Origin: Blastocatellia bacterium
GTDB taxonomy: Bacteria > Acidobacteriota > Blastocatellia > Pyrinomonadales > Pyrinomonadaceae
DNA length: 13,085 bases
Direction: 5' to 3'
Assembly (NCBI GenBank): GCA_003175865.1
Contig: PSRF01000215.1
Location: 1 to 13,085, forward strand
Shown here: positions 1 through 5,500 of the stretch, piece by piece
How positions within the stretch are numbered: the stretch's first letter is position 1
Layout: the number at the start of each line of letters is the position of its first letter
The notes under the pieces: model-generated
Database searches by the model: none
Seen by the model: the letters and a program-made list of their open reading frames with translations, nothing else
What the model was told of the DNA's origin: nothing
Translations under genes and position numbers: made by a program

Positions 1-3
1 TTG

Positions 4-38
4 CCCGACACCCGGTCCCTGACACCTGACCCCTATTC
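4..38. repeat. Degenerate heptad array, CCTGACM type
   Basis: Five consecutive 7-base units start at 4, 11, 18, 25 and 32. The clearest are CCTGACA (18-24) and CCTGACC (25-31); the two before them (CCCGACA, CCCGGTC) are variants and the last (CCTATTC) has drifted. The array ends one base before the stop codon of the minus-strand thioesterase (39-41), so it lies immediately 3' of that gene and may continue beyond the window. Function is unknown. The 7-base period is seen directly; relating it to the other heptad arrays in this window is inference. Confidence 0.6.
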
Positions 39-509
39 TCACCACCGATGATACGCCGGATGACCCGGCCTCACCGCTACAAATGTACCTCGACACGTTG
101 CGGTCACTTTATCGTGCGCGATCAATTCACCTTCGACCACTGCCCGGTCAGCACTCGATTCAACAACACGCGCGGCGAGCTTGATAGTTTCATCAGTTGG
201 TGTTGGACGTAGAAGTTTGATCGCATAGTCAGCAGTAACCGTGCACGGTGGCTTGTCTGCAGCTGAAGTTTTCATCAGGTGCCAGGCAGCGGCCCAGTTG
301 CAATGACAATCAAGTAGAGCGCCGATAATTCCGCCGTTTAGCATGCCTGGGAAAGCTTCGTATTCCGGCGAGGCTTTCCATTCCGCGACAACCTCGTTGC
401 CATTAACAAAGCTACGAACATGCAGACCCTTCTCGTTTGCAGGTCCACAACCAAAACACGCCATGTTGGGAGCGTATGTTTCCTGGAGACTTTTGTCAGA
501 CATGTTCAT
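39..509 (-). CDS. PaaI-like hotdog-fold acyl-CoA thioesterase
   Basis: A 156-residue protein of the length usual for single-domain hotdog thioesterases of the PaaI type, which hydrolyse acyl- or aryl-CoA thioesters in the cytoplasm. An N-terminal CFGCG motif (residues 18-22), followed by PANEKGLH, marks the subgroup that begins with this short Cys-containing segment. The active-site helix region is at 54-74, with LNGG (57-60) where many relatives have HGG, then LLDCH (65-69); Asp67 is the likely catalytic acid. Strand-rich sequence follows to residue 146. It lies 74 bp downstream of the acyl-CoA ligase on the same strand and is probably co-transcribed. The start at 509 gives MNMSDK; a start at 503 is equally possible because neither has a visible Shine-Dalgarno and the upstream DNA is repeat. 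Family assignment is firm; the substrate is unknown. Confidence 0.85.
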   Translation of the reverse strand: MNMSDKSLQETYAPNMACFGCGPANEKGLHVRSFVNGNEVVAEWKASPEYEAFPGMLNGGIIGALLDCHCNWAAAWHLMKTSAADKPPCTVTADYAIKLLRPTPTDETIKLAARVVESSADRAVVEGELIAHDKVTATCRGTFVAVRPGHPAYHRW

Positions 510-512
510 GAA

Positions 513-584
513 CTTGTGCTTTGTACTTTGTGCTTTGGCTCGTGAACGTCAAGTGCAAAGCTCAAAGCACCAGGTACAAAGTAC
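513..584. repeat. Inverted heptad arrays (CTTTGTR / YACAAAG) forming a long hairpin
   Basis: The left arm has units CTTTGTA (519-525) and CTTTGTG (526-532), with degenerate units on either side. The right arm holds the complementary type: CAAAGCT (556-562), CAAAGCA (563-569), CAAAGTA (577-583). Bases 519-540 pair with 559-581 with two mismatches and one bulge, leaving an 18-base loop (541-558). The element fills the gap between ligase and thioesterase and touches the ligase stop codon (584-586). In the minus-strand transcript it would form a stem of about 22 bp between two co-directional genes, so it could stabilise or attenuate the message. No U-run is seen after the stem, so a plain intrinsic terminator is unlikely. 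Confidence 0.75.
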
Positions 585-2179
585 TAACCTCGTCGTTCCC
601 TCAACTGATTTCGCAACTTAAACCGTTGCACCTTCCCAGTCGCAGTGTATGGAAGCTCGTTTACAAAAACGTACCTACGGGGTTGTTTGAAACGAGGGAG
701 CATCGACCCCATGTGCTTTTTCAACTCAATCTCAAGTGCACCCTCATCCAATTCTACATGTTCGCTCACCACGAACGCACACGGGCATGGCAAACCATCG
801 GAGTCGAAGTCTTCAACAACCGCAGCTCTCGCAACGTTTGCATGTCGCAACAAAACACTCTCGACTTCAACCGGCGAAACCCATTGTCCGCTGGACTTGA
901 AACAATCGTCGCTGCGTCCCATATGAAACCAGTAACCATCGCGGTCTCTTCGGTATAAATCACCCGTTCGCACCCAACCATCAACGAAAGTCCTCGCTGT
1001 CTCCGTTGGTTTCTCCCAGTAGCCCTTTGCTGCGCTCTCACCTTTGATCCACAAATTACCTTCGACGCCTTCATCAACTTCTCGACCCTCGGCATCAAGC
1101 AAACGAGCCTCGTATCCATTTAAGAGCTTGCCGCTGCTTCCATACTTCATGTCGTCTTCATGGTTCGACATAAACATGTGCAGCATTTCAGTCGAACCGA
1201 TTGCGTCAAGTATTTTTACTCCGAATGTTGATTCCCACTGTTCACCAAGATGTGCGGGTAATGCTTCACCAGCTGAGACACACAACCGCAAACCCGAACA
1301 ATCCAACGTTTGTTGTCGATGATGCTCCAACAACAGATTGTAGACGACGGGTACTCCAAAGAAGATCGTTGGGCGATGTTCGCGGAACACTCTTGCGATT
1401 ACTTCAGCAGTAGGTTTTTGACGACAAAGAATGCTCGTGACGCCGTTCAACAAGGGAAACGTAAAGCTATTCCCTAGACCATAAGCAAACGGTAAACGTG
1501 AGGAGGAAAACAGCCTGTCACTGGGTCGCAGTTGGAGTACTTCACGACAGTACGTTTCGTTCGTGTAGAGCATGTCCGAAAGCTGATGAACCGCTCCCTT
1601 GGGGTCGCCCGTGCTTCCGGAAGTGTAGAGAATGAAGGACGGTTGATCCGGAGAGATATTCTCAAACCTTGGAAGCGCGTTACCTGCCGTCTCCTGCTTC
1701 AGCCACCATAGTGTCTCTATAACTGTAGCCGTTGCTCCTTTGGGCATCTCCGTAATCCAGAACTCAGCTCCTCCCTCACCAGCGATCTCGACTTCCGGTG
1801 ATACATCCAGCAAAACTCTCGGAAAATGCATATTTTCCGGAGCACCTGTCAGAAAGATCCTGCATCGATCGCGATCTAGTAGAACAAATCGTGCGCGGCT
1901 GTTGTGAACAATTGCACGCTGATCACTGAGCGGAAGCGCCAAGTTAATGGGAACAACGATTGCACCTAGAGAAGAGATGGCGATGAAGGCGTCAACGAAC
2001 TCAGGTGAGTCGGTCAAAAGCAGCGCGACACGATCACCCGGTTCAAGGTCCAGCGAGTGGAGAACACGTGCCATGCTCAATGTGCGTTCACACAATTGAC
2101 CATAAGTGATGTCACCTTCTTCGCAGACGATCGCAGTCGAGTTCGGATCGTGTTTGAAAATTGCTTCGAAGAAATTCAT
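584..2179 (-). CDS. Benzoate-CoA ligase family acyl-CoA synthetase (AMP-forming)
   Basis: A 531-residue member of the ANL superfamily, which activates a carboxylic acid to the acyl-adenylate and then to the CoA thioester. Core motifs occur in order: the phosphate-binding loop YTSGSTGDPKG (185-195); DAIGSTE (325-331), which contacts the adenine and carboxylate; RTGDLYRRD (404-412) with the ribose-binding Asp; the hinge GRSDDCFKSSGQWVSPVEVE (421-440); and ATGKVQRFKLR near the C-terminus with the adenylation Lys516. The stretch around GEALPAHLGEQW (304-315) and GSTEMLHMF (328-336) resembles the benzoate-CoA ligase family, as does the length. The substrate could be benzoate, another aryl acid or a short acyl acid; sequence alone does not decide. 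The start at 2179 gives MNFFEAIFKH, typical for the family; no strong Shine-Dalgarno is visible. A thioesterase follows on the same strand. Confidence 0.9.
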   Translation of the reverse strand: MNFFEAIFKHDPNSTAIVCEEGDITYGQLCERTLSMARVLHSLDLEPGDRVALLLTDSPEFVDAFIAISSLGAIVVPINLALPLSDQRAIVHNSRARFVLLDRDRCRIFLTGAPENMHFPRVLLDVSPEVEIAGEGGAEFWITEMPKGATATVIETLWWLKQETAGNALPRFENISPDQPSFILYTSGSTGDPKGAVHQLSDMLYTNETYCREVLQLRPSDRLFSSSRLPFAYGLGNSFTFPLLNGVTSILCRQKPTAEVIARVFREHRPTIFFGVPVVYNLLLEHHRQQTLDCSGLRLCVSAGEALPAHLGEQWESTFGVKILDAIGSTEMLHMFMSNHEDDMKYGSSGKLLNGYEARLLDAEGREVDEGVEGNLWIKGESAAKGYWEKPTETARTFVDGWVRTGDLYRRDRDGYWFHMGRSDDCFKSSGQWVSPVEVESVLLRHANVARAAVVEDFDSDGLPCPCAFVVSEHVELDEGALEIELKKHMGSMLPRFKQPRRYVFVNELPYTATGKVQRFKLRNQLRERRG

Positions 2180-2210
2180 CGTGATGGCGACTCGTTGTTG
2201 AGCGGCAGAA

Positions 2211-2240
2211 ATTATAAAACCAAGATGGTTCCAAGCAGAA
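2211..2240 (-). promoter_or_regulatory. Candidate promoter for the ligase-thioesterase unit
   Basis: On the minus strand a perfect TATAAT lies at 2216-2211, about 31 bases upstream of the ligase start codon. The best -35 at 18-bp spacing is TTCTGC (2240-2235), a poor match to TTGACA. The predicted 5' leader would be about 25 bases. The -10 box is seen directly; its use as a promoter is inference. Confidence 0.4.
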
Positions 2241-2315
2241 CCATGGCCGTTAGAGATTCACTGTTCAAGCGTCAGGCGTGCAAACCGTAGATAAGTCAAT
2301 TGAGAGTCAGAAATC

Positions 2316-2335
2316 CCACCAACGGAAGTTGGTGG
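2316..2335. repeat. REP-like hairpin, 8-bp stem and GGAA loop
   Basis: CCACCAAC (2316-2323) pairs perfectly with GTTGGTGG (2328-2335) across a four-base GGAA loop. It lies in the non-coding gap and has no T-run after it. The compact shape and location fit a dispersed REP-type palindrome; that it is dispersed cannot be seen from one window. Confidence 0.65.
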
Positions 2336-2376
2336 AGTTTTCAAATCCCTTCTACAGCGGTGCATCAGAAAGTTCA

Positions 2377-2432
2377 CGCGCTTGCGGACCGATCTTGAAT
2401 TGATAATGAACCACGTTGAGTCCGCAAGCGCG
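2377..2432. repeat. Perfect 13-bp inverted repeat with 30-base spacer
   Basis: CGCGCTTGCGGAC (2377-2389) is the exact reverse complement of 2420-2432. Similarity continues imperfectly outward: GAAAGTT before the left arm against AAAACTTC after the right. The 30-base AT-richer spacer contains GATAAT (2402-2407). It could be a mobile palindromic element or a cruciform or regulatory structure in the leader of the downstream membrane-protein gene. Confidence 0.7.
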
Positions 2433-2474
2433 AAAACTTCTTCTAGTCCACTTTGTAGAAAGGAACTGAACGAA

Positions 2475-2494
2475 CCACACACTGCCGTGTGTGG
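2475..2494. repeat. REP-like hairpin, 8-bp stem and TGCC loop
   Basis: CCACACAC (2475-2482) pairs with GTGTGTGG (2487-2494) across a TGCC loop. It ends 17 bases before the preferred ATG (2512) of the membrane-protein gene, so in the plus-strand transcript it would sit at or over the ribosome-binding region. An alternative GTG start at 2491 lies inside its right arm, which argues against that start. Confidence 0.65.
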
Positions 2495-2511
2495 GATTGG
2501 GTGCACAAATC

Positions 2512-5500
2512 ATGGAATTAGTTTTCGTACTCCTTGTTGTCATCATTCTTTTTACCATCTGCGCCGTGGTGGGCCATCTGCTTTGGGAGATGGCAGCATG
2601 GTTCTTTCGGCAGGCACTCACTCGTCATGAGCCTGAAGTGCCAACCGTTCGACCCCTGTGGGAATGCATCAACTGCACATCACGCGAACCTGACGAGGGG
2701 ATGAATTGTCGCCGGTGTGGTGCAGTGAGACCCACTGCCGCCAAAGGCGAATTATTAAAAGACCTTGCCGCGACTGAACGCCAGCTATCTCGGTTCTTCA
2801 AAGCGAACAAAATAACAATCGATGTCTTCGACAGCCTGCAATTTGCTATTCGTCAAGAGCAAACTGAACTGAAAGAAAGCGTCGTCAGACGACAGCAAAA
2901 ACCCACGGTCCATGAGAAACCCACAGCGCCACCGACCTCAATCGCAAGGCCGACTCCAATTGCAGCGAAAGTTATTGCTACAACACCTTCGATCGAAGCT
3001 AAGCCAGAACCTGTGTTTGTCGCGCCAAAGCCGATACCGCGAAGAACGCTTTCCGAAGTGCTCAACTCCTTCATGGAACAAAGCAACATTCGTTGGGGCG
3101 AGATCATTGGCGGTCTTCTCATCATCGGTTGTTCGACAGCACTCGTTGTCAGTCTCTGGGCCCAGATTTCGCAAATTCCAGTCTTGAAATTCTTGATCTT
3201 CACTACGGTCACCGCAGTGTTGTTTGGCATCGGCCTCTACACCGAACATCGTTGGAAGCTCCCCACAACAAGTCGCGGGATACTGACGATTGCCACTCTG
3301 CTGGTACCTTTGAATTTTCTGGCGATCGCTGCGGTCTCATCGAGCACGACGGGAGGCTTTCTCGTAATAGCCAGTGAACTACTCGCCCCAGCCATCTTTC
3401 TTTGTCTCGTCTATTTCGCTGGTCGTGTGATCACTCCAGGCTGTGCATGGATGTTGTCAGCAGGAGTTCTGGGTTCATCTGTGGGCCAGTTACTCGTACG
3501 CCACTTTGCTTCGCCGGAAACAACTCCAGCAGTGCTCGTATTTCTCGGCGCATTTCCGGTTTTCTCCTACACAATAACGGTTGGGCTGTCATTACGAAAG
3601 TTGCTGATGGATGGAAAAATTGACGATACGGAAACAGGCGCGGCATTCACGATGTTAGGAACGATGAGCTTCGCTGCACTCTTGCCTTTCGGTCTGTTAC
3701 TTCACAAGGCTGGTCCAATCGGAATGACGATGATGTATCTCGCACCAATCGTCACACTTTGGAGTCTGCCAATGCTCGCCACGGGCACTGTACTCTGGAA
3801 AAAAATCAAAACTCCTGAGCTAGCTGCAACAAGAACAGCGGCCACCGCCTTGGCAATTCTCGGTTCGTGCATCGCTATGGCCGGAATGATTCTCGCCTGG
3901 CCCAATCCCGCCAGCATTGTTCCGACTGCGCTCATCAACGTTGTCGTCTTTGCGACCTTAGCTTTCGCACTCGAGATTCCCGCCGCACACTTGATCGCGG
4001 CAACATGTTTCGCGCTTGCCGAGCTCGTGCTTTTTCACGTCGCGACGGGTCACTGCGACTGGTTGAATCTTCGCATCACGTCGCTCCTTGAGGTCACACT
4101 CTCAGCGCAAAGCGGTGCGGCATTAGCTCCCGTGGTCTTAACCCTGGTTGGCGTTTCGGAATGGTTAAGTACACGCGCAAAAGCTCGTGACAACACTTAC
4201 TACTTGTCTGCAGCTTTCGGCATCGCTGTCATTAGTTTGCTGTTCTTTGCGCAGTTTGGTCTTTGGTTTGATGATGGGTTCATTGGACCAGTACTCGCGG
4301 TGTATTCGTTCACTGTGTTTTGGCTTGCTTTCAGACGTCAAGTCAAACAGTTTGGATTGATTGGTGCGGCATTATTATTGTTCGCACTCGCTCAGAAGTT
4401 TGCACAATCTCAAGCGATCTCATTCCCGTGGCAAACCGCGTTATTTATTCACGCTTCGATCTGCGCGATCGGCGCGATTGCGAGCGCTCGTTCACACAAG
4501 GTTCGCATTCTATCGCCTATGTTGTCGCTGGCTGCGCTCGCTTCATCATTTGGCGCCTCAGTTCTGATGTTCCAGGCGAATCCGTGGCAAACAACGTCGT
4601 CGCAGGCCTTACGAGTCTTCTGGCTAGCGAGCATTTGGTTAGCATCCCTGTGGCTACATCGTTCGAAGTCACTATTTGCGGCTGCTCAGATTGCGATCAC
4701 GGCGGGAGTTATTCTCAGTGTCAAAGCGACGCTCCAACAACTGAGTTGGTGCGACTACTTACCTCACGCATTTCTTCATCCGTGGTCTTTGCAGATTCAG
4801 GGTATCGCTCTCGTATTGCTCACACTCGCATGGACCACGTTGCGTTTGACGATCAAACATCGGGATCAAAAACTATTGGATGACGACCTGGTCCAACTTT
4901 TAACTACGCGTTACTCAATTGATCGTCTGGTTCTTTGGTTACTTATTCCTGTGTTCTGCCTCTTCACAACTTATGGCTCGCTTTCAGGAGTCGTAAAAGA
5001 ACTTTTTTCCGTCAGAACACAAGGTCTGAATATCGCGAACTTCCCACATCAGGAAGTGCTGGGTCTTGGATCGTGGATACTGGTGGGACTGTTCGTGATG
5101 ACGATGCTCATCAACCTTTGGGATCGACGCGACGGTAAATACTTGATTGTACTTTTGGCCGTTCTCATCCCGGCAATCCCATTATTGGCTGGACGGTTCG
5201 AGGCTCAGTTGACTACCGCCTCTGCCATCCGTTGGTTCTCAGCAATTTTGCTACTTTGCGGTTCAGTCGCTCTCGCCTATCGCCAAAAGATCTGCCAGGC
5301 AATTGGCTCATTTGGATGGCCCAGTATCGATGGAAATGCACGTTCACTCGTTGCTCAACTTCGAATGCTTTTGTTCGGATTGACGCTTGGCCCAATGCTT
5401 GCGCTGACTGCCTTCGGCGTGATTGCAGCGACCCACTCCACATCGTTCGGTAACCTTCAATCTGGGATTTTTTCCATCTTTGAAACTTATTCTTCGTACA

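Larger units (their letters stand above)
2180..2511. other. Divergent intergenic region (332 bp) between ligase and giant membrane protein
   Basis: No credible gene is seen. The ligase-proximal part (2180-2300) holds the candidate minus-strand promoter and otherwise featureless sequence. The part nearer the membrane-protein gene (2301-2511) is dense in inverted repeats, listed separately at 2316-2335, 2377-2432 and 2475-2494. I found no convincing plus-strand promoter pair; GATAAT at 2402-2407 lies between the arms of the middle inverted repeat but has no acceptable -35. Confidence 0.6.

Noticed and set aside
521..958. Plus-strand open frame over the ligase 3' end and heptad hairpin
   Set aside because: It begins in the repeat and runs antisense to the conserved ligase C-terminus; there is no domain.
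2491..2511. GTG start adding seven residues to the giant membrane protein
   Set aside because: The GTG lies in the right arm of a hairpin, while the ATG at 2512 begins directly at the first membrane segment.
4320..4883. A 187-codon plus-strand open frame inside the giant membrane-protein gene
   Set aside because: It overlaps a continuous hydrophobic frame in another phase; its translation is rich in Ser, Arg and Cys with no recognisable domain and no ribosome-binding site.
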